Assembly: GCA_902537235.1 (NCBI GenBank)
Contig: CACBAO010000003.1
Location: 47,934-111,933 of the forward strand
DNA length: 64,000 bases
Reading direction: 5' to 3'
Source: an uncultured Alphaproteobacteria bacterium
GTDB taxonomy: Bacteria > Pseudomonadota > Alphaproteobacteria > Rhodobacterales > Rhodobacteraceae
In this document: piece by piece, positions 25,690 to 35,467 of the stretch
Layout: the number at the start of each line of letters is the position of its first letter
Numbering within the stretch: the stretch's first letter is position 1
Position numbers and translations under genes: made by a program
The notes under the pieces: generated by a model
What the model saw: the letters and a program-made list of their open reading frames with translations, nothing else
The model's database searches: none
What the model was told of the DNA's origin: nothing

Positions 25690-26778
25690 ATGTTAAATAT
25701 TTTACATCATTATATTGGCACAAAAGTTCTAAACAGGCTTGAACCGGAACTCTCTCATGCAATAGCTCTTTGTTATCTCCGGCTTTTAAACCATCGCTTT
25801 AGCCGAATGAAAGGGGCTACTTCTGGCTTAAAAACAAAAATTTGTGGGATGGAATTGGCTTCTCCGATAGGGTTAGCTGCGGGCTTTGATAAAAATGCGG
25901 ACGTCTTCAATGCTACTCTATCATTAGGGTTTGGTTTTGTTGAAGTGGGTACAATTACTCCAAACCCACAAACTGGCAACCCTAAACCACGATTATTCAG
26001 ACTTCCAGAAGAAAATGCTTTAATTAATAAGATGGGTTTCAACAATAAGGGCATGTTATATGCTTCGAAAAATGCTGAGAAACCGAAGTTAGGTATAGTA
26101 GGTGTTAATATTGGTGCAAACGCGAAAAGCATAAACAAGGTTTTGGACTATACAAATATTTTTGAGTTTTTAGCTCACCTCTTCGATTATGTGACAATAA
26201 ATGTATCTTCACCAAATACAAAAAATCTTAGAGACTTACAAAAACCTGAAATGCTAGAAAAAATTTTAAAGAATGTTAAATCGATAAATGTTTCCTTGAA
26301 AAGGCAGGTACCTATTTTTGTTAAAATTGCCCCAGACCTTAGCGAAAATAATGTAACTGAAATCCTGGATGCATGCGAAGAAAATGGTGTGTCTGGTCTA
26401 ATTGCGACTAATACGACGATAAGTCCAAAAACTTTAAAAAAACCTACCGCTTTCGAAGGTGGCTTATCCGGCAAACCACTTTTAAGACAATCAAACAAAA
26501 TATTAAGATTACTCGCAAAAAAGAAAAATGAATCAACAGTTCTTATTGGGGTAGGAGGTATATTCTCAGGAAAAGACATATACGAAAAAATTAGGATGGG
26601 AGCATCAGCCGTTCAAGTCTATACAAGCTTCGTCTATAATGGACCAAGGCACGTAAAAAATATGGAAGCAGAGCTTAAAAAACTTCTATTAGATGACGGA
26701 TATGGCACCATCGAAAGTGCTGTAGGAGATCCATTGAGATCAAAACGAAGATTGGATCCTATCTATTTTAGCCCATAA
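25690..26778 (+). CDS. pyrD: Dihydroorotate dehydrogenase (quinone), class 2
   Basis: PyrD oxidises dihydroorotate to orotate in pyrimidine synthesis, passing electrons to membrane quinone. The class 2 form is shown by the N-terminal helical extension (residues 1-40) and motifs SPIGLAAGFDKNAD, VEVGTITPNPQTGNPKPRLFR and INKMGFNNKG. FMN contacts include NVSSPNTKNLRDLQ, with the catalytic Ser, and TNTTIS plus IGVGGIFSGKD. At 362 residues the length is standard. Its last 39 bases overlap the end of the convergent MATE gene. Confidence 0.95.
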   Translation: MLNILHHYIGTKVLNRLEPELSHAIALCYLRLLNHRFSRMKGATSGLKTKICGMELASPIGLAAGFDKNADVFNATLSLGFGFVEVGTITPNPQTGNPKPRLFRLPEENALINKMGFNNKGMLYASKNAEKPKLGIVGVNIGANAKSINKVLDYTNIFEFLAHLFDYVTINVSSPNTKNLRDLQKPEMLEKILKNVKSINVSLKRQVPIFVKIAPDLSENNVTEILDACEENGVSGLIATNTTISPKTLKKPTAFEGGLSGKPLLRQSNKILRLLAKKKNESTVLIGVGGIFSGKDIYEKIRMGASAVQVYTSFVYNGPRHVKNMEAELKKLLLDDGYGTIESAVGDPLRSKRRLDPIYFSP

Positions 26779-28053
26779 AGTTATAGCTCTTACTGCATTA
26801 AAAACCAAAATAGAAGCCCATAACCCTGTGTTTTCTACTATGGGGATGAGAACAATTGCGCAAATAAAAAAAATTGCAAATGATTGGCACATTGCAACCC
26901 TTATCTCTTTGCCTCTAGCTGCGCCGAGAAAAATGCCATCATAAACATAAGAAAATACACTGACCATCGGCATTATTGATATCCAAATTATAAATTCGTA
27001 ACAAATTGACCTCACCGTTCTAATAGACGTCATCAAATCAATAATTAAAAATCCGAAGAGATAAATACAAATACTAATGACACTTGAAGAAATAAAACCG
27101 AGTTTGAGAGCAGATCTAACAACCTTCTTAAATTTTTGTAAATTACGTTGACCAATCGCCTCACCTACTAAAATCTCGGAGGAAAAAGCGATTCCGTCTA
27201 GAGCATACGCAGCAAGAAGAATAATTTGTAATAAAATATGGTTAGCTGCTAAAACTTCAGAGCCAAAAAGTGTGCCAAAGATAAGATACGATAAAAAAAC
27301 CGATTGGAGAAGTGTTGACCTAATTACGATGTTTATATTCAAAAGAATGAAAGATTTCCATTTATTTGATAGAAAAATTACTTTCACTTTTATTCGCTCT
27401 TTATCCAGCAAAAATTCTCTACTCAATAAGATACCTATACAAAATCCAAAGATTTCAGATATTATTGTCGCATAAGCGACACCAACTATTCCCATATAAA
27501 GAAATTTTACAAAGATAATATCGAGTAGGATGTTTAAAACGTTAACAGCGACTAATAAGCATAGAGCATGAAAGGTCTTTCCCATTCCAAATAGCCAACC
27601 TACGAAGACAAACAATGAAATAGCAAAAGGTGCCCCAAGGACTCTGATCGACATATATTCGATTGCCAATTTTTCAGCACTTATGTCGCCTTCTAAAAAA
27701 TAAAAGATAGAAGAAAATAAAAAGGAGTGAACCACTATAAGAATAATACCGCCAGCACCCCCTATAACTAAACCTCTAATTAATATACTAGATACTTCAA
27801 CATTTTGATCGGATGCACGTGCTTGTGCAACAAGCCCTGTGACACCCATTCTTAAAAACCCAAAGAACCAATAGATCGATCCAATCAAAACAGCACCCAT
27901 AGAGATACCAGCGAGAATTTCGAGTGCACCCAAATGTCCAATTACAGCTGTATCAGTAACACCAAGTATCGGAATAGAAATGTTCGCCAAAACTATAGGG
28001 TATGCAAGAGTAAAAACTCTTTTATCAACTTTATTAAAAATCTGGCTAGACAT
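26740..28053 (-). CDS. MATE family efflux transporter (DinF-like)
   Basis: A 437-residue inner-membrane protein with about twelve membrane helices. The N-terminal LAYPIVLANISIPILGVTDTAVIGHLG and the following GAVLIGSIYWFFGFLRMGVTGLVAQA are typical of the DinF branch of the MATE family, which exports organic cations and drugs in exchange for sodium or protons. A matching second bundle begins near residue 230. The substrate cannot be read from sequence. It faces pyrD tail to tail with a 39-base coding overlap, and its start is 123 bases from the divergent MerR gene. No fusion or frameshift seen. Confidence 0.85.
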   Translation of the reverse strand: MSSQIFNKVDKRVFTLAYPIVLANISIPILGVTDTAVIGHLGALEILAGISMGAVLIGSIYWFFGFLRMGVTGLVAQARASDQNVEVSSILIRGLVIGGAGGIILIVVHSFLFSSIFYFLEGDISAEKLAIEYMSIRVLGAPFAISLFVFVGWLFGMGKTFHALCLLVAVNVLNILLDIIFVKFLYMGIVGVAYATIISEIFGFCIGILLSREFLLDKERIKVKVIFLSNKWKSFILLNINIVIRSTLLQSVFLSYLIFGTLFGSEVLAANHILLQIILLAAYALDGIAFSSEILVGEAIGQRNLQKFKKVVRSALKLGFISSSVISICIYLFGFLIIDLMTSIRTVRSICYEFIIWISIMPMVSVFSYVYDGIFLGAARGKEIRVAMCQSFAIFFICAIVLIPIVENTGLWASILVFNAVRAITLWAKIDRIQSSF

Positions 28054-28135
28054 TTTTAATTCCCAAAAGCATTAAAACTATTAATAATTTAATTGACCAT
28101 TTGAACAGTTTGATACTATGGTTGACTAGTTAAAC

Positions 28136-28151
28136 TTAACGTAAACGTCAG
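28136..28151. promoter_or_regulatory. Candidate LiuR-type MerR operator (ACGT-N2-ACGT)
   Basis: The bases TTAACGTAAACGTCAG lie 26 bases upstream of the MerR start codon. They match the palindromic ACGT-N2-ACGT core described for LiuR, a MerR regulator of acyl-CoA degradation genes in Proteobacteria. A TTGACC (28093-28098) and a TACTAT (28114-28119) upstream could be promoter elements, though the 15-base spacing is short. Autoregulation is inferred. Confidence 0.5.
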
Positions 28152-28176
28152 AACATTTTTAGCTGGAGGTAATCCG

Positions 28177-28599
28177 ATGAATGTAATTTCGACAAAAAGT
28201 AAGGAAGACAAAGTTAACACCATTACGGAGATGTGTAAACTGTTCCAAGTTAGTGCTAGAACATTAAGATTTTACGAATCGAAAGAATTATTATTTCCGA
28301 TTAGGAAAGGTCAACATCGTTTATTTACAAAGAGTGATAGAGGAAGAATGAAATTAATTATGCAGGGCAAAAGATTTGGCTTTAGTTTGGAAGAAATAAG
28401 ACAGTTGCTAAATTTATATAATTTTGGTGATCATCGCACTAGACAAATTAAACAAACCTACCAACTTGGCTTAAAGAGACTATGTTCAATGGAACAACAA
28501 AGGAAAGAGTTGGGCATAGCTATTAAAGATCTAAAAACTCAACTTCAGCTTTGTAAAGACCTCCTTGTAAAGAGGGGAGCAGACTCTAAAGACCTATAA
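28177..28599 (+). CDS. MerR family transcriptional regulator of the acyl-CoA degradation operon
   Basis: A 140-residue DNA-binding protein with an N-terminal winged helix-turn-helix: TITEMCKLFQVSARTLRFYESKELL (about residues 14-38), then a wing with HRLFTKSDRGRMKLI and the helical FSLEEIRQLLNLYN segment. A coiled-coil dimerisation helix follows. There is no cysteine cluster, so it is not a metal sensor; the layout fits the LiuR-like group that controls acyl-CoA catabolism. GGAGG 8 bases upstream supports the ATG. It heads the operon with only 20 bases before the acyl-CoA dehydrogenase, and a LiuR-like palindrome sits in its leader. The inducer is unknown; acyl-CoA is a guess from context. Confidence 0.85.
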   Translation: MNVISTKSKEDKVNTITEMCKLFQVSARTLRFYESKELLFPIRKGQHRLFTKSDRGRMKLIMQGKRFGFSLEEIRQLLNLYNFGDHRTRQIKQTYQLGLKRLCSMEQQRKELGIAIKDLKTQLQLCKDLLVKRGADSKDL

Positions 28600-28619
28600 T
28601 TTTAAACTAGGAAGAAACC

Positions 28620-30395
28620 ATGCACGCATATCAACCACCACTAGAAGACTTTAATTTTATCCTTCACCATTTCCTTGAGATAGAGAAAGAAGACATCAAA
28701 GGGTACAACGACTTATTACCTGAATTTACCAGGACTATTTTTGAAGAGGCTGGTAAATTAGCTAGCGAAGTAATTTCTCCCTCCAACAAGGATGGCGACG
28801 AGCAAGGCTGTAGATTAGAAAATGGAGTTGTTAGAACTCCAAATAGCTTCAAACTTGCCTTTGAAAAACTTAGAGAGGGTGGGTGGCTGTCTCTTGACAT
28901 CGAGGAGGAATTTGGTGGACAGAACTTACCATTGATACTTTCTACAGTCACCAATGAAATGTTCACAAGCGCTAATATGTCCTTAACCATGTACAGCGGC
29001 CTTTCTAGAGGAGCGTATTCAGCTATTTTACTACATGGTTCTGAAGACCAAAAACAATTATACTTACCGAAATTAGCTACTTGTGAATGGACTGGCACAA
29101 TGAATTTAACTGAACCCCACTGTGGTACGGATCTAGGGTTAATAAGGACTAAGGCTACTCCCATGGGGGATAACTCATACCAACTATCAGGACAGAAAAT
29201 TTTCATTTCCTCTGGTGACCATGATTTATCAAAAAATATTATACATTTAGTTCTTGCTAAAACCCCAGATGCTCCAAACGGTGTAAAAGGCATTTCACTT
29301 TTTGTAGTACCAAAGTTTTTGGTGAATGATGATGGGTCATTGGGTGAAAGAAATAAACTGTCAGTTGGAAAATTAGAAAAAAAAATGGGCATCAAAGGAA
29401 ATGCTACTTGCGTTATGAATTATGACGGTGCCAAGGGTTACCTCGTTGGTGAAGAAAATAAAGGTCTTAAAGCGATGTTCACAATGATGAATGAGGCTCG
29501 ATTAGGTGTCGGAATGCAGGGGCTAGCTCAAGCTGAAATAGCTTATCAAGCAGCACTAGCTTATGCAAAAGATAGGAGACAGGGGAAAGCAATTAACGGG
29601 AAAGTTGATCCTGATCATAACGCTGACCCAATTATTGTTCATCCAGATGTTAGAAGAAACCTTATGGAGCAAAAATCATTTATCGAAGGGGCAAGAGGCT
29701 TTATTGCCTGGGCTGCTGTACTTCTAGACAAGGCAAAAAGAGAGGGAGATAAGAGCGCTGAGGGAATTGCTAGCTTGCTAATCCCCGTCATTAAAGGTTA
29801 CGTGACAGATAAGGGTTTTGAATACACCATAAACGCGCAGCAGGTTTTTGGCGGACATGGCTATATTGAGGAATGGGGAATGAGTCAATATGCTAGAGAT
29901 TGTAGGATTGCGATGATTTATGAGGGGACAAATGGGATTCAAGCACTTGATTTAGTTGGGAGAAAGCTCTCTATGGATGGCGGAAAATATATGCGGGAGT
30001 ATCTTAATTTGGTTCAGGTTTTCATAAAGGAGGAACACTCTGAAGACTTAAAAAAAGATTTCATTACTCCATTGAAAAAATCGATCGAACATCTGCAGGC
30101 AGCCCTGCTGTTTTTCATGCAGAATGGGTTGAAAAACCCTCTGAGTGCTGTTTCTGGAGCTACTGATTTTCTGCACTTAGTTGGATTAGTTTCCTTAGGT
30201 TTTATATGGGCAAAGAAGGCACAGTCTGCTAAAGAGAGGCTAAAAGATATTTCAGCTAATAAGAATTTTTTGGAATCAAAGATTTTAACTGGTTCATATT
30301 TTATGCATCGCCAGCTTCCCGAAACAAAACTTAGACTGGATAGGATCTTAACAGGGGAAAAACAAGTGATGAGCTTGGCAGCAGATCAATTTTAA
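28620..30395 (+). CDS. Acyl-CoA dehydrogenase (DmdC / large FadE-like subfamily)
   Basis: A flavoenzyme that introduces the trans-2 double bond into acyl-CoA, the first beta-oxidation step. At 591 residues it belongs to the long subfamily with extra N-terminal and C-terminal helices that includes DmdC, the 3-methylmercaptopropionyl-CoA dehydrogenase of marine bacteria. FAD and substrate motifs include GTMNLTEPHCGTDLGL and LSGQKIFISSGDHD. The predicted catalytic base is Glu435 in MIYEGTNGIQALDLVGRKL. Shine-Dalgarno AGGAAG precedes the ATG. Thiolase and the FadJ fusion follow, so general fatty-acid oxidation is most likely; a role on methylmercaptopropionyl-CoA cannot be excluded from sequence. 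Confidence 0.9.
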   Translation: MHAYQPPLEDFNFILHHFLEIEKEDIKGYNDLLPEFTRTIFEEAGKLASEVISPSNKDGDEQGCRLENGVVRTPNSFKLAFEKLREGGWLSLDIEEEFGGQNLPLILSTVTNEMFTSANMSLTMYSGLSRGAYSAILLHGSEDQKQLYLPKLATCEWTGTMNLTEPHCGTDLGLIRTKATPMGDNSYQLSGQKIFISSGDHDLSKNIIHLVLAKTPDAPNGVKGISLFVVPKFLVNDDGSLGERNKLSVGKLEKKMGIKGNATCVMNYDGAKGYLVGEENKGLKAMFTMMNEARLGVGMQGLAQAEIAYQAALAYAKDRRQGKAINGKVDPDHNADPIIVHPDVRRNLMEQKSFIEGARGFIAWAAVLLDKAKREGDKSAEGIASLLIPVIKGYVTDKGFEYTINAQQVFGGHGYIEEWGMSQYARDCRIAMIYEGTNGIQALDLVGRKLSMDGGKYMREYLNLVQVFIKEEHSEDLKKDFITPLKKSIEHLQAALLFFMQNGLKNPLSAVSGATDFLHLVGLVSLGFIWAKKAQSAKERLKDISANKNFLESKILTGSYFMHRQLPETKLRLDRILTGEKQVMSLAADQF

Positions 30396-30413
30396 ATCGG
30401 AAAGGATCGATAG

Positions 30414-31622
30414 ATGGAAGGCGCATACATATACGATACGGTTAGAAGTCCTAGGGGAAGGGGGAAAAATGGTTCGCTCAATGAGCTTACTGCAGTTGCC
30501 CTTTCTGCAAAAATTTTAAAAGAATTACGTGAAAGAAATAATCTTAACACTCAAGAAATAGAGGATGTGATTTGGGGAAATGTTACACAAGTTGGCGAAC
30601 AAGGAGGCTGTTTGGCAAGATCAGCTGTTATAGCCGCCAACTACAGTGAGACTACTCCAGGCCTTTCTATAAATAGATTTTGTGCGAGCGGGCTAGAAGC
30701 TGTAAACCTAGCTGCAAATCAAGTGAAAGGGTCAGCTGGTGGCGCATATGTTGCTGGAGGAGTGGAAATGATGAGTCGCGTTCCCATGGGATCAGATGGC
30801 GCGGCTATCGCAGTTGATCCGACTTTGGCAATGAATTCATATTTTGTTCCTCAAGGTATTTCAGCCGACATTTTAGCCACAAAATATGGCTTTTCCAGAG
30901 ATGATGTTGACGCTTTCGCGGTAGAAAGTCAAAAAAGAGCAACCTCCGCGAGGAAATCAGGATATTTCAAAAAGTCAATTGCACCAATAAAAGATCAAAA
31001 CAACTTGACGATTTTGGAAGAGGATGAGCATATAAGGCCGGAAACATCTATGCAATCTTTGGGTGGATTGGAACCAAGCTTCAAAAATATGGGAGAGGTA
31101 ATGCCAGGTTTTGATGCAGTGGCGTTACTAAAATATCCCGAGTTTGAGAAAATCAACCATGTGCATCATGCAGGTAACTCGAGTGGAATTGTTGACGGGG
31201 CAGCAGCTGTATTAATTGGGAACAAAGAATTTGGCAAAAAAAATGGGCTAAATCCTCGAGCGAGAATTGTAGCAACTTCAAAAATTGGAACTGACCCTAC
31301 AATCATGCTTACGGGACCGCTTCCTGCTACTGAAAAAGTCCTTAAGCTAAGTGGAATGAGAATAAAAGATATCGACTTATTTGAAGTAAATGAGGCTTTT
31401 GCTTCAGTGCCACTTTCATTCATGGAATATTTTGGGGTGGAACATGAAAAAGTGAATGTAAACGGTGGTGCTATTGCCATGGGTCATCCTTTGGGAGCTA
31501 CAGGAGCAATGCTTTTGGGAACTGTATTGGATGAGCTTGAAAGAACGGGTAAGTCCACAGCACTTACTACGCTTTGCGTGGCATCTGGAATGGGGACTTC
31601 AACAATAATAGAAAAAGTTTAA
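30414..31622 (+). CDS. Acetyl-CoA C-acyltransferase (thiolase)
   Basis: Thiolase cleaves 3-ketoacyl-CoA into acetyl-CoA and a shortened acyl-CoA, the last beta-oxidation step. The 402-residue protein has the nucleophilic Cys90 in NRFCASGLEAVN, His358 in NGGAIAMGHPLGATGAM and the second catalytic Cys388 in TLCVASGMGTS. It is of the FadA/FadI degradative type by its neighbours. Start ATG is preceded by AAAGGA. The stop lies 11 bases before the start of the hydratase/dehydrogenase gene, matching a FadA-FadJ pair whose products usually associate. Confidence 0.93.
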   Translation: MEGAYIYDTVRSPRGRGKNGSLNELTAVALSAKILKELRERNNLNTQEIEDVIWGNVTQVGEQGGCLARSAVIAANYSETTPGLSINRFCASGLEAVNLAANQVKGSAGGAYVAGGVEMMSRVPMGSDGAAIAVDPTLAMNSYFVPQGISADILATKYGFSRDDVDAFAVESQKRATSARKSGYFKKSIAPIKDQNNLTILEEDEHIRPETSMQSLGGLEPSFKNMGEVMPGFDAVALLKYPEFEKINHVHHAGNSSGIVDGAAAVLIGNKEFGKKNGLNPRARIVATSKIGTDPTIMLTGPLPATEKVLKLSGMRIKDIDLFEVNEAFASVPLSFMEYFGVEHEKVNVNGGAIAMGHPLGATGAMLLGTVLDELERTGKSTALTTLCVASGMGTSTIIEKV

Positions 31623-31633
31623 CAAGGGAAAAC

Positions 31634-33811
31634 ATGTGTAATGATTTTACCAAAGAAGTAGACAAAGATAATATCGCAGTAATTACATGGAATTGTCTTG
31701 ATAAGTCCATGAACACAATGACTGAAGGAGGGTTAAGAAGTTTCCAAACATTAGTGACTGAGGCTTTGTCTGAAGAAAAAATAACAGGCATCATAATCAC
31801 CTCAGGAAAAGACGATTTTTCTGGAGGCATGGATCTTTCCACATTAGAGGCACTTAAACGGAATTCTGGCTCTGACCCAGCTTCTAAGATTTTTGAGTAC
31901 ATAATGGAAGCACATGATCTACTAAGAAAAATAGAGTTAGGAAAAATGGACGATAACTCTCAAAGCAAACCAGTAGCGTTTGCAGGAGGTGGTATCTGTG
32001 CTGGAATAGGTACCGAAATTGGCCTAGCTTGTCATAGACGCTTTTTTTCTTCGTCAAAAAGATCGAAGATTGGTTTGCCAGAAATACTCGTTGGTCTTTT
32101 TCCAGGTTTAGGAGGTACTACGAGAGTACCAAGAATGATGGGGCTCATGGGCGCGTCATCAGTTTTATTAGAAGGAAAACTATTTACAAGTGAAAAAGCG
32201 AAAAGCATTGGATTAGTTGACGAAGTTGTTTCAGAAAACGAATTAATTCAAAAGGCGAAGAACTGGGTTTTGTCTGTTTCTCCTCGGGAGCTTGTCAAAC
32301 CATGGGATCAAAAAGGATTTAAGTTTCCCGGAGGAGCGCCATATCATCCTAGTGGCTTTATGTCCTTTGTTGGGGGTTCGGCTTTGGTTAATGGGAAAAC
32401 AAAAGGTTTGTATTTCTCTGCAAAAGCACTCCTTTCATCAGTTTACGAGGGTGCACTCGTTGACTTCGATAGTGCTCTTAGAATTGAGGCCCGTTGGTTT
32501 ACGAAAGTGTTGATGACCGATACATGCACTAATATGGCGCGTACTCTTTTTTTAAACAAAGGTGCGTTGGAAAAAGGTCAGCAAAGGCCTCCAGGCGTCA
32601 AGAAAACCAATTTGAAACAAATAAGCGTTATTGGAAGTGGTATGATGGGATCAGGCATAGCTTACGCCTCTATATTGCAGGGGCTAGAGGTTTTGCTTAT
32701 CGATAAAAATCTCGAAGCTGCAAATGCTGGAAAAACAAAAATCGATATGCTCTTAAGTGAGAGCGTGAAACGAAAAAAATTATCAGAACAGGAAAAAACT
32801 CAACTACTTGAAAAGGTAAAAACGGTCTCATCACTAGAGAAAATTTCCAGTAGCGATTTAGTCATAGAGGCTGTTTTCGAGGATTTAAAGCTTAAACATA
32901 ACTTATATAAAAAAATTGAGCCTCATCTAAAAGAGGGCGCTATCTTGGCATCCAACACATCCACACTGCCTATAACGAAGTTATCTGAAGTATTAGCAAA
33001 CAGCACTCGCTTTATAGGCATACACTTTTTTAGCCCAGTTGACAAAATGAATTTAGTCGAGCTAATAAAGAGCGAGAAAACAAATGACTACGCATTAGCT
33101 GTTGCTTTGGATTATACAAGTATGATTAAAAAGACACCGATAGTTGTTAATGATTCTAGAGGATTTTATGCAAATCGATGCATAATCCCTTATATAAATG
33201 AGGGGTTAAGAATGCTTAGTGAGGGGATCGAACCCGCTCTTATCGAGAATTCTGCTAAACAAATAGGAATGCCCGTTGGGCCTTTGCAACTGCTTGATGA
33301 ATTATCGGTTTCATTAGCTATAAATGTTGCAAAAGAGACGAAGGAAGCGCAAGGAACCAAATATGAAGAAACTGGAACCGAAAGTATTTTGCTAGAAATG
33401 TCAAAAAAAAATAGGCTCGGGAGGAAAGAATTAGCTGGGTTTTATGAGTATGACGAGAAAGGACGTCGTTTAAAGCTCTGGGAAGGTTTAAAAAATCTTA
33501 ACATAGAAAATACGTCGGCTGAAGTTTCAACGCAATCTGTGAAAAACCGTCTTGCATATGTTCAAGCGCTTGAGGCAGTAAGAGCTTTTGAAGAAAATAT
33601 TCTGCTTAGTGTTGAAGAAGGAGATGTCGGTGGAATTTTAGGATGGGGCTGCCTAATATGGGCAGGTGGGCCTTTCAGTTGGCTTGATCATGTTGGGCAT
33701 AAAAATGTGGTCGTGGAGTGTCAACGCTTATCTGATCAGTACGGAGACAGGTTTAATCCACCAAAAACAATTAAAGAACTAGCAAGTAGTGGCCGCAAAT
33801 TTTATAACTAA
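31634..33811 (+). CDS. fadJ: Bifunctional enoyl-CoA hydratase / 3-hydroxyacyl-CoA dehydrogenase (FadJ/FadB-like)
   Basis: Performs hydration of enoyl-CoA and oxidation of 3-hydroxyacyl-CoA. The N-terminal crotonase domain (about residues 1-300) keeps both catalytic glutamates, in GIGTEIGLACH and KIGLPEILVGLFPGLGG. The second half has the NAD-binding loop VIGSGMMGSGIAYASIL near residue 335, SNTSTLPITKL, and the dehydrogenase motif FIGIHFFSPVDKMNLVELI with the catalytic His, followed by a C-terminal helical domain. About 725 residues. I start at ATG 31634, just after the thiolase stop with AAGGGA upstream, instead of 31574, which would overlap thiolase by 49 bases. Confidence 0.93.
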   Translation: MCNDFTKEVDKDNIAVITWNCLDKSMNTMTEGGLRSFQTLVTEALSEEKITGIIITSGKDDFSGGMDLSTLEALKRNSGSDPASKIFEYIMEAHDLLRKIELGKMDDNSQSKPVAFAGGGICAGIGTEIGLACHRRFFSSSKRSKIGLPEILVGLFPGLGGTTRVPRMMGLMGASSVLLEGKLFTSEKAKSIGLVDEVVSENELIQKAKNWVLSVSPRELVKPWDQKGFKFPGGAPYHPSGFMSFVGGSALVNGKTKGLYFSAKALLSSVYEGALVDFDSALRIEARWFTKVLMTDTCTNMARTLFLNKGALEKGQQRPPGVKKTNLKQISVIGSGMMGSGIAYASILQGLEVLLIDKNLEAANAGKTKIDMLLSESVKRKKLSEQEKTQLLEKVKTVSSLEKISSSDLVIEAVFEDLKLKHNLYKKIEPHLKEGAILASNTSTLPITKLSEVLANSTRFIGIHFFSPVDKMNLVELIKSEKTNDYALAVALDYTSMIKKTPIVVNDSRGFYANRCIIPYINEGLRMLSEGIEPALIENSAKQIGMPVGPLQLLDELSVSLAINVAKETKEAQGTKYEETGTESILLEMSKKNRLGRKELAGFYEYDEKGRRLKLWEGLKNLNIENTSAEVSTQSVKNRLAYVQALEAVRAFEENILLSVEEGDVGGILGWGCLIWAGGPFSWLDHVGHKNVVVECQRLSDQYGDRFNPPKTIKELASSGRKFYN

Positions 33812-33834
33812 AGAAAGAATTTAGGGAGTAAAAT

Positions 33835-35466
33835 ATGGACAATTTAATGCAAGATTTTCCTCTGCGCGTGAGTAGTATTATTGATCATGCAGCGAAGTAC
33901 CATCCTGAACGAAAAATCATATCAAAAGACACCAAAGGAAATATTACAGATACAAACTATAGAAATGTTCAGACAAATTCAAAAAAAGTCGCAGACGGCT
34001 TACAAAAGCTAGGAATTAAAAAAGGAGATGTAATAGGCGTTATGGCCTGGAATAACCATTGTCACCTAGAGGTTTGGTATGGTATCCCTGGAATTGGAGC
34101 AATTAATCACAACCTAAATCCAAGATTATTTTCTGAACAACTTATTTATATAATAAATCATGCAAACGATAAAATCTTAATCATTGATCTAGACCTCGTA
34201 CCTATAATTGAAAAAATAATCAATGATTGTCCTAAAGTTGAGAAATTAGTAATACTTTGTTCCAAAGCAGATCTGCCTTCTACAAAATTTTCAAACGTTA
34301 TCTCCTATGAAGAACTATTATCAATGGGAAATGAAAACTTTGAGTGGATAAGCGGAAAAGAAACGGATGCATGTGGAATATGCTATACCTCTGGAACTAC
34401 TGGAAACCCCAAAGGAGTTGTATATACCCATCGATCCAATACATTACATGCGCTGACAATGGCGGCTCCCGATATGCTAAATTTATCCAGTACCGATACA
34501 ATAATGCCAGTTGTCCCACTTTTTCATGCTAATGGCTGGTCGATAGCTTATACCGCACCGTTAGTGGGATCCGCTATAGTTTTTCCAGGTGGCGATTTAA
34601 GTCCATCTTCTCTATACGATATGCTAGAGAAAGGAGTGACTATTACAGCAGCAGTACCAACGGTGTGGCTACTCCTATTAAATTTTCTTCAAAGCGAGAA
34701 GAAGGAACTCAGTTCACTTAAACGTGTGGTAATAGGAGGTTCATCTTGCCCAAGAAGTGTAATTGAAGATTTCCAAAATAAATATGGGGTAAAAGTGCTA
34801 CACGCTTGGGGAATGACAGAACTCTCTCCTCTTGGTACTATCTGTTCATTTAAACCGGAAATAGAAAATTTAAACGAAAATGATAAGCTCGATATACAAG
34901 AAACAACTGGGCACCCTCCTTTCGGCGTGGATCTGAAAATTGTTAATGACGATGGTAAAGAAATAGAATGGGATGGAAGTACTCAAGGTGATCTTTATTG
35001 TAAGGGAGCTGCAGTTGTTAAAAGGTATCTCAAAATGGACGAATTAGCTGTTGACAGCGATAATTGGTTTAATACAGGAGATGTTGCGACAATTGATAAA
35101 AATGGGTATATGCGTATTACAGATAGATCAAAAGATGTAATCAAATCAGGTGGTGAGTGGATCTCATCAATTGACTTGGAGAATGCGGCTGTTGGTCATC
35201 CTAGTGTAGCAGAAGCGGCAGCAATCGGAATTCCTCATCCTAAATGGGATGAACGGCCTGTCTTGGTAATAGTGACAAATGACAGGAAAGATGCCGATAA
35301 GGATAGTATTATTAGCCATGTATCAGAGCGGGTAGCTAAGTGGCAAAAACCAGACGATGTGATTTTTGTAGACGAAATTCCGCACACAGCAACTGGTAAA
35401 ATTTCAAAACTGGAACTTAGAAAATTAGTAGCAAATCTGGATTATAAACATCCAGATTTAAGATAG
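33835..35466 (+). CDS. Acyl-CoA ligase (long-chain fatty acid / DmdB-like, AMP-forming)
   Basis: Activates a carboxylic acid to its CoA thioester through an acyl-AMP. The 543-residue enzyme has the AMP-binding P-loop [19 protein letters not shown] (about residues 181-199), [51 protein letters not shown] and the catalytic Lys near the end in [16 protein letters not shown]. The N-terminal [18 protein letters not shown] resembles medium/long-chain ligases and DmdB of marine bacteria. It follows FadJ by 23 bases with a good GGGAG site, so it likely feeds substrate into the same beta-oxidation operon. Substrate length is not determinable. Confidence 0.9.
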   Translation: MDNLMQDFPLRVSSIIDHAAKYHPERKIISKDTKGNITDTNYRNVQTNSKKVADGLQKLGIKKGDVIGVMAWNNHCHLEVWYGIPGIGAINHNLNPRLFSEQLIYIINHANDKILIIDLDLVPIIEKIINDCPKVEKLVILCSKADLPSTKFSNVISYEELLSMGNENFEWISGKETDACGICYTSGTTGNPKGVVYTHRSNTLHALTMAAPDMLNLSSTDTIMPVVPLFHANGWSIAYTAPLVGSAIVFPGGDLSPSSLYDMLEKGVTITAAVPTVWLLLLNFLQSEKKELSSLKRVVIGGSSCPRSVIEDFQNKYGVKVLHAWGMTELSPLGTICSFKPEIENLNENDKLDIQETTGHPPFGVDLKIVNDDGKEIEWDGSTQGDLYCKGAAVVKRYLKMDELAVDSDNWFNTGDVATIDKNGYMRITDRSKDVIKSGGEWISSIDLENAAVGHPSVAEAAAIGIPHPKWDERPVLVIVTNDRKDADKDSIISHVSERVAKWQKPDDVIFVDEIPHTATGKISKLELRKLVANLDYKHPDLR

Positions 35467-35467
35467 A

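Noticed and set aside
28664..29395. 243-codon minus-strand open frame
   Set aside because: Antisense to the acyl-CoA dehydrogenase, with no recognisable domain.
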